Assembly (NCBI GenBank): GCA_001972305.1 | Contig: BDDD01000018.1 | Coordinates: forward strand, 620,001-684,000 | Direction of reading: 5' to 3' | DNA from: Cephalotus follicularis | Lineage: Eukaryota; Streptophyta; Magnoliopsida; Oxalidales; Cephalotaceae | DNA length: 64,000 nucleotides | In this document: positions 23,616-34,140 of the stretch, piece after piece | Numbering within the stretch: position 1 is the stretch's first letter | Layout: every line of letters begins with the position of its first letter | Program-made: the position numbers and the translations under genes | Notes under the pieces: generated by a model | Seen by the model: the letters and a program-made list of their open reading frames with translations, nothing else | What the model was told of the DNA's origin: nothing | The model's database searches: none

Positions 23616-26158
23616 TACTAGAGTAGGGGTGTCCCTGCATGCCACGAGGTGGCTCTGCATAAATATATATGTATGTATGAGATGCACTCCTTAAGTGGAG
23701 ATATCTCTTTAAGCCGAAGGGCGGCTGCATGTGTCTATATTAAACTCTTTATTTATACAATATGAATTCCTTTTCGTGTTTAATAGTGCATATTCAATCA
23801 ACAATGGAAACGCGCTATATGTATATCCCAAACTATCTTAAATGGATCGAGTGATCACCATGTCATCCGAGTACACATACAGTGCCCTGTCATTCGAGGG
23901 GTTGGATCTCATGCCTGAGAGGTTATGAGAATTAGATCCTTACTCCCTTCTGAAAGAACGTTCCATGACATAGGTTCACTTTCTTAGGGCAATAAATGAA
24001 CCGCAAAGACTTGCCGTATTATGCTTGCCCTCGGGTTTAGTGGAGGATGGATTATCTCGTTACCATTTGGATTTATCCTAAAGCATAATGCGGGGTTCGT
24101 GCTAAGGAGCATGAGACTGAATAGACCCACCATAGGAAACCTATTTGGAAAGTCATACCTGTGTCAATAGGATTCCTATAGTCTCGGTAGTGTATAGTCT
24201 ATGGTGACTAGTAGACCATTCGTGAAGCTACGTTGTATCGTTAGACCTGAGCGGCTGGCCTGCATTGTGTTGTGACTGCTTGGCTTTGATTTCCGCCTTC
24301 CTCAGCACTAGCCACGTGCTGGCAAAAGGGTTGTCTTTGGGCCTTGTAAGAGCTTCATTGAGATTTATGGACGAGTTCGTAATAAGGGATCGTCACACCC
24401 GTATGAAGGGTGATCGGCTCTATGTTAGTTATGTCCGTTGAGATTCAAAAACCCTGATCAGGTATAGGCAGATTGGAAATGGGGTTTCCGGGGATGTTTG
24501 CCAAAAGTCTCAATGCGTAAGTGAATTTAAAGTTATCGCGATTTTACCTTGGGGTGACATTATTCCGAACCCTAGGTTGCGGTCGGAGCTAAGTATGACG
24601 TAGGATACATGACACATATGCCGATGATTGGATAAAGTACTTGTTTAACCGGATATCGACTTACAGACGTAGTTGATTCTACGGATCCGGGGGGTGATGG
24701 GATTCACACCGGGGCTATTTTAATAGTCAGGGGCTATTAGGATAGTCGTACCGGAACTCATGCGATGTTTTGAGAAATTTATAGTCCTACCGAATTGAAA
24801 CCGGGCTTTCGGGTCCCACCTGATTATTGGAAAAGCGATGCATGCTACACACATGCTAGCTTGGCGGGAAATCTAGTTTTAACTGGTATATATTAATTTG
24901 GCATTAGTGGTTTATTTATTTAAATTTACCACCGTATTGTCAAATTGATATATTAAGAGAAACCACAGTGGGAGTATGTTTACATACCTTGTGCGGGGCA
25001 CATAATATAAACCAAGAGAGATTTAATGTTGTAATTACATAAAGAGAAAAAGACAAAAATAATTAATATAAGTGTTTGCCTTTTGTTTTTTGGCTCACGG
25101 GTATGCGCTAACGAGCGAGGGAACGTACCAGGTGCGTGTGTAGCGCCTGGACGGCGCTTCCGGCCGGAGAAGACGACGCCTTCGACGCCGATGGCTGGGA
25201 AAGGAGTTGTGCTTCCATCCATGGTACTCTCCTATCTCTTCTCTCCCCGTTTTCTCTTATTCTCTCTCTGGTTTTAGCGTGGCGTTGTTCAACGCCACCC
25301 ACTGTCAACCTTCTCTTCTACTGCCGGTGGTGTTGGTAGGTGGAGCCATGCTTTGCTCTGCCTATTTTGGCCCTAGACTAGGTTTGACCGGCGTTGTTTG
25401 GCCGGGTATGTGCGCACAGAGTCGACCCTGGCAACTTAGTGGGTTTTGCGACGTGACTCGGTGTTCCGCGCCGATTCACAGCGAGTCTTGCATTGGGTTG
25501 TGTTGGTCATGCTATGTAGGTTCCGGTTGCGGCGGTACGGTGTCCCGTCGATCCTGTTTTTGCCGGGTGGGTTGACTCGCCATCGTCTGTTCTCCACGTT
25601 CCAGGCCGAGTCTCGCCAAGTCTCGGCCACCAGTGTCTTTATCAGGTGTTTATGGTCCACATATGTCACGGTCGGTCAATGACTAGTTGACCGAGACTTA
25701 CTAAGTCCGAACTCAGTGAGTCACCACCGCTGTTCACCGCCGTCCAGGGCGCTTCTTGCCCTGTCTCCACCAGAAATGGGTAGATCAGAGCTTCAAGAGT
25801 GCGTTGGTGTCTTGGTTAATTTTTTCGTGGACTGGATGGAAACCGGCAGTGGAGCTGGTAACCGGCAGTTGCTTCGGCAAGCGTGTAGCGGCAAAGTGAT
25901 AGAGCCACCAACGGTGGTATGGTTCCTAATCTTTTTATATTTATTGTTTACCGAATTGGTTTCGGTTAAGTGGATGTATGCTTGACTGTTTTCTTTTGTT
26001 CGATTGAATATTAAACAGAGATCCTAGGTGCGTAGATTGTGGTAGTAAGATGTAATTGTGAACCTTGACTTGCAGTCTTGGTGTTTTTGAAAAATTAAAA
26101 TTATACACACTTACATCCTAGACCCAAAATCGACCGGGACCCTTCCCGGCTTCCAACA
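23616..26158 (+). repeat. 3' LTR of element A
   Basis: Starts TACTAGAGTAGGGG (TG end mutated to TA) and ends TTCCAACA. Partner of 5748-8283. Carries the GC-rich module at about 25085-25800. Immediately after it gypsy X coding sequence resumes. Confidence 0.92.
25673..25722 (+). other. Double hairpin in the A 3' LTR (weakened)
   Basis: First hairpin intact (CGGTCAA/TTGACCG). The second has left arm GACTTACTAAGT against ACTCAGTGAGTC: one G-U wobble and one A-C mismatch. Confidence 0.7.
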
Positions 26159-26715
26159 TGATTACGGAGTCATATGGTTGGGAAAACGGTTATGTGTGCC
26201 TATTGATCCAAAAATCAGAGAGGTCGTTCTGTCTGAGGCACACAACTCTCCATTATCTATACATCCTGGTTCTACTAAAATATATAGAGATTTCAAAAGA
26301 AATTTCTGGTGGAATGGAATGAAGAGGGATGTATCGGAATTTGTTAGGAGTTGTTTGATTTGTCAATAGGTTAAGATCGAACACCAGCGAGTTAGTGGGC
26401 TATTGCAACCTTTGGGGATTCCAGTGTGGAAATGGGAGAGCATTGCTATGGATTTTGTTACTGGCTTGCCAAGGACATTCAGGAGGAATGATGCTATATG
26501 GGTGGTGGTGGATCGATTGACTGAATCGGCTCACTTTCTAGCTATCCGAGAGGGTTTTTTCGTGGACCGATTTGCGGAGATTTTTTCTGCAGGGGATAGT
26601 GAGACTTCATGGGACACCCGTATCCATTGTTTCGGATAGGGATCCTCGTTTCACTTATAGGTTTTGGAAAGGATTTTCGAAAGCGTGGGGTACGCGGCTC
26701 AATTACAGCACAGCT
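26159..26715 (+). pseudogene. pol: Ty3/gypsy element X integrase (continuation of 2779-5747)
   Basis: The frame starting at 26178 reads an integrase zinc-binding (H2C2) segment with SEAHNSPLSIHPGSTKIY and SCLICQ, then the core with MDFVTGLP (first Asp). After a frameshift near 26590 the other frame holds SDRDPRFT (second Asp) and stops at LNYSTA. A stop codon follows SCLICQ. The third catalytic residue would lie beyond the K insertion at 26716 and is not found in the window, so the 3' end of X probably lies past the right edge or is lost. Integrase inserts the cDNA into the host chromosome; this copy cannot. Confidence 0.88.
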
Positions 26716-27439
26716 TGTAACACCCTGAATTTTCATAAATATTAAGAAATGGAAATTGAGCCGAAATGTGATGAATTGATATATGAAGCCTTTGGCTGAA
26801 TCTGGTTCAAGGGAGTGAAAAGGAGAATTGGGCTTGAAATATTTATTATTGCTATTGGGCTTAACATGTATTGGGCTGGAATTAGTTTAATGAAGAAATG
26901 TGATTGGGCCCTATGGCTTTGGGCCAAATTATGATAAAATGGAGAAGGAATGACTTGGGCCAAATGGAATTAATAGACAAAAATATAGTGTTGGGCCTCC
27001 CCCAAGTGCTCAGCCCACATTGTGTGTGTATGCCGGCTGAGAATTGTCTAGGGAATTCTAGAGAATTTCACTGGTGGCTATAAAAAGAGAAGTGTGAATG
27101 TAGGGGACGGCTGCTGGCTGGAGAGAAAGAGACAAGGAGAGCTACCAGTGAATGAGCAAGGACGAATAACTGAAGGCAAGGAAACAAGTGTTCAACAGAA
27201 CAAAGGAAGAACCAGTGGAGGAAGGAGCTTAGTGCAAAGGCAAAGGAAAGCATAATCATACTCCAGTGGGTTTAAGGTAGGTTCTACTACCTACTCAATG
27301 CCTGTGTTTTATTGTCAATCTTATACACTGTTTCTATGATTGGTTAGATTTAATGTACTGAATGAATGAGTGATTGCAAGGCTAGAATGTGTACAATTGT
27401 CCATGGGTACAATGGATTGAGTAATTGTATACTGTTACT

Positions 27440-28830
27440 GGTAGAGATGTCTTGATGCGTACACCCTGAGCTTGCCATGCGCTGAGGATGCCACACTCTG
27501 CCTTCCATCCTGAGCATGCAGTACGTATGCATTCTGTGCATGTCTCTCGAGCTCCCAAAGTGTGCGTCCTATACATGCGCCCCAAGGTCCATAACTCGTG
27601 CGTACCATGCATGCATCCCGTTACACCGAGCACACCATTGTATGCATTGAGCATGTCATAACATGCATCTGGGCAGCACCCCATCGCCATGCATCCTGAG
27701 CATGCGTCATGCGTGTACACCATGTCCGAGCTTCCAACGTCATGTCGAGCTTCCCGACGGCATGCATCCGAGGATCCAATGGCATGTGCCATGCGAATAC
27801 GCCATGTCCAGGCTCCCAACGTCATGCCGAGCTCCCCAACAGCATGCGTCCGAGGAGACAATGGCATGCGTCTGAGGTACCGAGGTACCGAGGATGCCAG
27901 GCTCTGAGCTATCTCCGTGTAGCATGCGTCCGAGCATGCATACCATACCTGCTCCCGAGTAGGCAAATGTAATGTGCCCGAGCTCCCAACGCCATATGTC
28001 TCGAGCATGGCATGGTACCGATCCTCAACTTTCATGAACGATGTCACTATAATGCACCGAGCTCTCCACTACCGTGCACGCCATGTACTGTAAGGTGTCA
28101 AGGTCCCCAAGCATGGCATGCGTCCTGAGCATGTCCGAGATGTCGAGATCTCCAATAGAGCCATGGGCCGAGGTGCCATGTGTCGTGCATCCAAGACGCC
28201 CGAGGTGCCAAATGCCAGTGCTCTCCACCGAATGCGTCCAGTGCATGCCTCCCGAGCATGCCATGCAAGCATCAGAGCTCTCCCACGAATGCACCCAAGC
28301 TCTCCACAGTGAATGTCCGAGGTGCCATGGGCCAGAGTTCCTGAGCATGTAAAGTGATGCATCTTGGCCTCCATGCGCCAAGGATTCATCCCACCATGCA
28401 TGCACCGAGGGTGCGTTCCACCACCCATGCGCTAGCATGCCTAACTCTCCCCTTCCATGCGCCATGCACTGTTATGCCCTGAGCTCTTCACTACCGAGCA
28501 TACTGAGCACACCATGCGTACGTGCCCAAGCATGCCAAGTGAGCGTCCAAGCATGGCATCCATGCGCCATGCACCTGAGCTCTCCTTTGCCATGAATCCG
28601 AGCATGAAACGCCATGTGTCTGAGCTCCCCATCGCATGCGTCCTAAGATTTCGGGTTGAACATGTGCTATGCGTCCGAGCAGTGATGTAGTGCTTCCTAC
28701 ATGCGCCCAAGAAGAGAAGGTATTTAAGTGTGAGTAGGCATGTGAGACGGTGTCGTGTGCTTGCGCTATGCGCAGAACAGTGCCTGTATGCATCCCATGC
28801 ATGCTTTAATACATGAATGAGCATCCTAGG
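27440..28830. repeat. Degenerate CATGC/CCGAGC array in K
   Basis: About 1.4 kb dominated by variants of CATGCGTCCGAGC, GAGCTCCCAACG and GAGCATGC, with no strict period. Several frames stay open through it (for example 27382-28047 minus), but the translations are rich in M, H, A and C imposed by the repeated word and differ in every frame, so I do not call genes. Confidence 0.8.
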
Positions 28831-29118
28831 GTACACACCCGAGGTTGGCTATTGTGGATAAGTGAAAAGGATAGAAAAGGATAAATGAGTGTAGTACAGT
28901 ATAGGGAACATGGTGCAGTGCAGTGTAATATAGTATAGTGTATTAAAGGCAGACTAAGTGAAATATTTGTCAAACCTATTAGGGACCCGAGCTCCCAGCT
29001 CTAGTCCAATAAATGGTAGTGTACTACAATGTAGTGTACTGTAATGTAATGTAGTGTAGTGTCATGTAATGTAGTGTAGTGTAATGTAGCATAGTGTAAT
29101 GTAATGCAATGTAATGTA

Positions 29119-29345
29119 CTGGGTCACCATTGAGCTAAACCAGAAAGTGTAATGTACTGGGTCATGATTGAGTTGAACCAGAAAGTGCAGTGTACTGGGT
29201 CACCAGTGAGCTGAACCAGAAAGTGTAATGTACTGGGTCATCACTAAGCTGAACCAGAAAGTGTAGTGTACTGGGTCACCACTCAGTTGAACCAGAAAGT
29301 GTAGTGGAATGTACAGGGTCATCGATTGAGCTGAACCAGAATTGG
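29119..29345. repeat. 38-bp tandem array
   Basis: Six units beginning CTGGGTCA: 29119, 29157, 29195, 29233 (38 bp each), 29271 (43 bp) and a last partial unit from 29314. The consensus carries GGGTCAYC...GAGYTGAACCAGAAAGTGTAATGTA. The array ends at the junction with the LTR fragment. Confidence 0.88.
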
Positions 29346-29760
29346 GTCGCCGATAGTCGCAATGTGTAACTAGATTTATAGTCATTGTGACTTTCATATA
29401 GGGTTGACACTTAATCCATGCCCTAGACCGCGGTCAGAGCCAAGCATGATAAGGGAAACACTGCACGCATGCTGACAAAAGAAGAAAGTATTGGTTTAAC
29501 CGGTTATCGATTAGTTAACATGGAAATTAAATAGGAATTGATTCCATGGATCAGGAAAGTTATTGGATATTATTTTGGGGCCATTTGGATAGTCATGGAC
29601 TAGTGGGGTGGTTGTACCAGAACTTTGGGATGTTCCTGAAAATTTATCATTCGTACCAGATTCTAAACCGAACTTTAGGGTCCCACCTAATTATTGGTTT
29701 GTTGATATATGCAGGGCATATGTCATTTGGTATGAGGATAGCATGAATGTTACTTTGCCC
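29346..29760 (+). repeat. Fragment of an A/B-type LTR
   Basis: Matches the middle of the A and B LTRs: ATAGTCATTGTGACTTT, GGGTTGACA...CCCTAGACCGCGGTCAGAGCC, GTCATGGACTAGTGG and TTTAGGGTCCCACC. The 5' half of the LTR is missing. No target duplication is visible. Confidence 0.75.
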
Positions 29761-31194
29761 AAGTATTTTGATTAGCTGAGTTTTTAGCTACACCATGATC
29801 AATTTACGATAGTCAAAGGTTGAGTGTATTACAAGTTATCACTTAGTGTGATTGAGAAGAGAGATTGGGGTAGCAAGGCATGCATATGATGTGTGCATGC
29901 CTTGGTCGAAATTAAGGTTGTGTAAGGCATAATAATTTCGGCCAAAATCCCCCTTGGTAGCCACCCCTCCCATTGTCCTCTAGTGAGCATTTAAGTTGAA
30001 GACATATGAGATTGCATTGGGTCGAATTTTTCTTGTGTGGTTAGTACACACTTGGGCCAAGTTGGCCAAGGGTGTGTGGAACACACTTGGGCCAAATTTT
30101 GGAGTGCTTGAGAAGCACAAAATTCGGCCAAGCCCACAAGCCCATTTCTTTCCCTCCTAGACATCATTCCCTTGTCCTCTAGTGAGGATTTGAATGGTCA
30201 ATTGGTTGAGTGTAGGACACTCAATGACCATCCCTAGGAATCGCATAAGGTATGGGCACATATGACAAAGGCATGGTGTGAAAGCAAAATACTGGGTTTA
30301 TGGGCATTTTAGGTGTTAGGTGTATAGGGTGTTCAACTGTAATTTTCATCAAAGTAGGCTCCAAGCCTATGAACATCCTATAATCTAACTTCGTAAATGA
30401 TCACAACCATCCTAGGATCGGTAATCAACTGCCCAATTAAACAAAGAAATAAACAAACTGTACGAGTCATTGCTATGCACAGCAGAACATTGACTTGCAT
30501 ACGAAGAAGGTAAGAGATTGAACCAAGCAACCAAACTCCTTCTTTGAAGTATCCAATATGAGACTTCAACCTTTAACACAGCAACATAAAAGCCAATCCG
30601 AATCCTATATGTCTAATCCTATTCTAGGATCAATATAGGAAGTATAGAGCATTGAGAAAAGCAACACACCACCTATAGAAATTAAGGAGCGGTGTTAGGA
30701 TTAAGGTATATGTTTCTCTCTTCTCACTGTTGTTCTCTAAGAAGAAAACCAAGTTCTCTCTCTCTATCAAAAATGACCAGCTCGTCTCATCATCTCATAT
30801 TCTTCTTTTATTATGGTTTTAATCACCCAGTGATTATCTCCACAAAAATAGGATCATGATAATGCCATAAACACAAAACGTGTTATTTGGATTATGAATT
30901 CCCTGAATTTAGTTGCCTTCCATCCTCGTCGCTATGACATATGAATGTAGATAAGGAAAGACATGTAGCCTTTCGCGCAAAGAAGACGCGTTAATGTCCA
31001 CCAATGAAGACATGTGTGTCTTTCATGAAGCCAACAAGGAGAGAGATAGAGACAAAGAGATAATAATCCAATTACGCTATAATACCATAATCCTTCAAGT
31101 ATGTTATGTCAACTAATTAGTCACGTAACACACTAATACACCATAATATAACATGTGCCATCACATGTCATTATACTATATAACGATATATATA
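29761..31194. other. Unassigned sequence between two opposed LTR fragments
   Basis: No gene or domain recognised in either strand. The parts next to the two LTR fragments may be their diverged continuations (for example TTCGGCCAA words at 29940-30140). The stretch from about 30361 to 31000 has CT-rich and AT-rich parts but nothing I can name. Confidence 0.5.
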
Positions 31195-31568
31195 TCCACT
31201 ACATATTATCATGTGGTGGGACCCGAAAGTCTGGAGTAAAATCGGTAACGATGGTAAGTTACTAAGACGCCCAGCACTCAGGTAAATATACCATAAATAG
31301 TCCCCGACAATTTTTTTTTGAAAAAGTCCCCAACTATTTTAAGACCCTGAAACTATGACCATCATATTACAGTTGTGTAAATTAATCCCTGATTAATTTC
31401 CAACAAATTAAGTCCGTTTCTGATACATCCAATACTTTATCCTGACGAAAGTTACCATGTACTATAATCCCTCATCATCCTCGGCTCCGATCACCGCCCA
31501 GGGTAAGGATATGTGTCAAACCTAGATTTTCTGATATCTATAAATCTGTAATTACCATCATGGCTGTA
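31195..31568 (-). repeat. Inverted fragment of an A/B/E-type LTR
   Basis: The minus strand reads GACACATATCCTTACCCTGG, GCGGTGATCGGAGCC and GGACTTTCGGGTCCCACCAC, the same LTR midsection as 29346-29760 but in the opposite orientation and more diverged. It abuts the truncated 3' LTR of C. Confidence 0.65.
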
Positions 31569-31573
31569 GGAAG

Positions 31574-32542
31574 AAGGCTTTGTAATGTGTGAAATTGCTT
31601 CAATATGTTTTCTTTTGGTGTTGAGAGTGTTTAGAATGATGCTTGAGTTGCCTTGAATGATTATCCAACTTGATTGCTTGAAGTACTTTGAAGAATGCTT
31701 CACTTTTGCTTATAAACATGTGCTCCAACGGATCTATTTTTGAATGTCTGGCACAATCCAGTCGGCTGGATTACCTGGGCAGTCGGCTGGAGTTGATGGC
31801 GCGTTTTTCAAATATAGCCGTTAGATAAAGGCAGTCGGCTGCTTTCTCTGGGCAGTCGGCTGGTGGGGCTTGACAGTCTGCTGGTGCTCTGTTCCAAATG
31901 GATGGTTGAGGTGGATTGGACTTCCAATTGCACATTTTGTTGAGAGTCAGCTGGAGATGTTGACAGTCGACTGGTGAGCCTTGACAGTCAACTGGTGTCC
32001 TGCTTCAGTCGGCTGGTGGAGGTGGTATGGAGTTCAAAAAGCTACTGCCTCAATTTGACACACTTGACAGTCGGGTGGATATGTTGATAGTCGACTGGTG
32101 AGCCTTGACAGTCGACTGGTGTCCTACTTCAGTCGGCTGGTTGAGGTGGTATGGAGTTCAAAAACCTACTGCCTCAATTTGACACACTTGACAGTCGACT
32201 GGACCTCCTTGGCAGTGGGCTGTTTTGTCTTGGAAGTCGGCTGCTCCCCTGATGCAGTCGGCTGGTGTGGAGTATACCTACAGTTGCTGGGATTGCTTCA
32301 AGAACCAGTCGGCTATTTAATCAAAATAGTCGACTGCTCAACCGAAACAGTCAGCTGTCCAACCTGGGCAGTCGGCTGTTTTTGCCTGTATCTGCAGAAA
32401 TAACCTTTGCACAACTTTGGGCATTAAATCAGGTGAGTATATGAATTGATAGCTCAGAGAATTATGCATACAGGTATTACATGTTTGTTAATCATTGAAA
32501 TAACACATCTTAAGGCTATTAACGGGGTGGCAAAGGTCAACA
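31574..32542 (-). repeat. 3' LTR of element C (lacks its U5 end)
   Basis: Homologous to 39358-40324, starting at AAGGCTTTGTAATGTG and ending GGTCAACA. The roughly 350 bases with the GTGGTTCGGC signature seen in the 5' LTR are missing on the left. From about 31761 to 32383 it holds a degenerate array of CAGTCGGCTGG and CAGTCGACTGG words; CAGTCGACTG is a perfect palindrome. Some units are disrupted relative to the partner LTR. Confidence 0.85.
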
Positions 32543-32560
32543 ATCTCCCCCTTTTTGATG
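32543..32560 (-). other. Polypurine tract of element C
   Basis: The minus strand reads CATCAAAAAGGGGGAGAT immediately before the LTR start TGTTGACC, the expected plus-strand priming site and a SIRE-like form. Confidence 0.85.
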
Positions 32561-33121
32561 ATTGACAAAACATACAAGTTCTGCATAATTTTTGACAAAC
32601 TAAACACTTTTATCATCCAAAGTTCAATATAATCAATTCTGTCATAACCATTGCATTTGATAGCATAAGGCATATCAAAATGCACTTGCTCAACACTAGA
32701 TTTCACACAATTTTCATATCTCAACGAATATTCATTTTCAACACAAATGCAAACATTTACAAAATGCAACTCCCAAACAATGCTCTCCCTTCTCAAACAT
32801 TTATGCAACTTCCCAAACATTTCTCCCCCTTTTTGTCAAATAACAAAAAGATAAACGGAAGCTCCCCCTCAACCAAAGCATGTGATTGAAGAGCTCCCCC
32901 TCAACATTTTCATACATATTTAATTAAACGAAAGTGAAGAGCAACAATGTATAAGCAATAACACATATTCATTAAACGAAAAGTGGCAAGTACATAATTC
33001 AACTTAAAGTGTCTTTTGCAATAAACACATCTCATAAACAACCTAAGAAATACAATACATTTTCAACCTTGAACATTGTTTAATTCAAAATACAATAAAA
33101 CATGAAATGCAACAATGTAGC
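32561..33121. other. Non-coding stretch between the extra ORF and polypurine tract of C
   Basis: AT-rich, with repeated CTCCCCCT words (32823-32905) that read as extra polypurine runs on the minus strand. No domain seen. Confidence 0.6.
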
Positions 33122-34140
33122 TCATGATGATCCGGGAGGAGGGTTTTGTGGAAAGGCGTTTTGGAACATCTGGATGAGAGTGGCTTGACCTTCATAAATT
33201 TAGTCCACTCTTCCTCTAAGATACTCAATATCCGCTTGAGCCAAATCCATCCTCGCCTGAAGAGATTCTAGAGTGGGTCTGCTGCCACTACTGCTACTCG
33301 CTCCAATGTTTGACCTCATTTCAAACTGTTGAGCATTATCTTATTCTTCCTCTTCATCCTTATCTCCTCCGGCTCTCATAGCTGGTTCCCTCGCAGGTTC
33401 TCTTCCCCCGACCAGTTGTTTTACTCACACACCATCCTCAAACTTAATATTGCAGCTTCTAAGCCCGGCTTTGTTTATGAGCTACTTATGGTTTGGTTTG
33501 ACCTTGTGCTCATCATCGGATATGTCAAGGTTAAGGGATGCTAGGATCCTACTTATGAGCATAGGGTAAGGAATGTACTGTGATCTAGACAACATGTGAT
33601 TGATTACAAGATATGGAAGATTCACAAGAGTGCCATTTTTAATGCAAGCAAGGAATTTAAGGTCTCGCTCGGATGGAAGTGTGTGCGAGCCTTCTCTAGG
33701 CAAGAGAGTGTTTATGACTAGCAAGAGGAGAATGCAGGTGGCTATTGGAAGATGACTACTAGTCACCGTCATGATAGGATTAAAATCGGGGCGTTCTAAA
33801 CAAATACCTATAGCCTCCAATTTCACAATGTCATTGAAATGGGTAACGCCGGAATTAGGAATTCCTAAGGTTTCGGCAATAAGCTCGGGGGTTATAGATA
33901 TTTGATTACCAAGGATAAACGAATTGGCAACACATGTAGTAGAATTTTCTAGATTAGCATAGAAAAGTTTAACAAGCCTAGGGTAAATGGTGTGTGATGA
34001 GCGGAAATATTCCAACTATCCCGTTTGCTCTAGCCAAGACTTAACAACAGCAAAATTACTAACAAGAATATCACTAGCTATCCATTTTTCATTGTGCAAT
34101 TTAACAGAATTAAGAACTGAGTGATACCTAGTCTCATTCT
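33122..34140 (-). pseudogene. Extra ORF in the env position of C; plant-transposon-protein-like domain (broken)
   Basis: On the minus strand a 177-codon frame (34015-33482) reads YPRLVKLFYANLEN, ITPELIAETLGIP and LPYLVINHMLSRS. I associate this wording with the putative plant transposon protein domain (Pfam Transposase_32; from memory, not searched). The frame extends upstream to about 34140 through one stop codon at a position where Trp would fit (WLEQTG, stop, LEYF). It continues downstream, with stops, to a Ser/Pro-rich tail ending at a stop at 33122-33124. It lies between RT and the polypurine tract, in the same strand as pol, where SIRE elements can carry an additional ORF. Its function is unknown. 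The RNase H of C is missing just upstream, so this part may have replaced it. Confidence 0.55.

Larger units (their letters stand above)
5748..26158 (+). mobile_element. Ty1/copia element A (Angela/TAR-like), interrupted by element B
   Basis: Two LTRs of about 2.54 kb in direct orientation (5748-8283 and 23616-26158) enclose a primer-binding site, a leader, decayed gag-pol and a polypurine tract. Without B the element is about 10.3 kb. It splits the gypsy X pol gene: the X frame before 5748 and after 26158 rejoins in register if a five-base target duplication is assumed (TGCTC left, TGATT right, three of five still matching). LTR identity looks to be in the mid-90s percent by eye. Confidence 0.9.
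26716..29345 (+). mobile_element. K: TGTAAC-type LTR region with internal arrays (probably Ty3/gypsy, no coding part seen)
   Basis: X pol stops at 26715 and sequence starting TGTAACACCCTGAATTTTC begins, a common start of plant gypsy LTRs. A TATA-like TATAAAAAG lies at 27079-27087. Then come a 1.4-kb CATGC-rich degenerate array, a zone of GTAGTGTAATGT-like words (about 28880-29118) and a 38-bp tandem array. No gag-pol domain. The right end is cut where an A/B-type LTR fragment starts, near 29346. The first 20 bases resemble the start of F (49716). Confidence 0.65.

Noticed and set aside
23488..23730. 80-codon minus-strand frame sharing its start with 5668-5862
   Set aside because: Both copies lie across the start of the A LTRs; the shared part is LTR sequence read in antisense.
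27382..28047. 221-codon minus-strand frame and several overlapping frames on both strands at 27.4-28.8 kb
   Set aside because: They lie in a degenerate CATGC-rich array. The translations only echo the repeated word, all frames are similarly open, and no domain is recognisable.
30361..31194. Possible host gene remnant in the unassigned stretch
   Set aside because: No conserved protein motif, exon-like pattern or RNA gene could be seen; left as unassigned.
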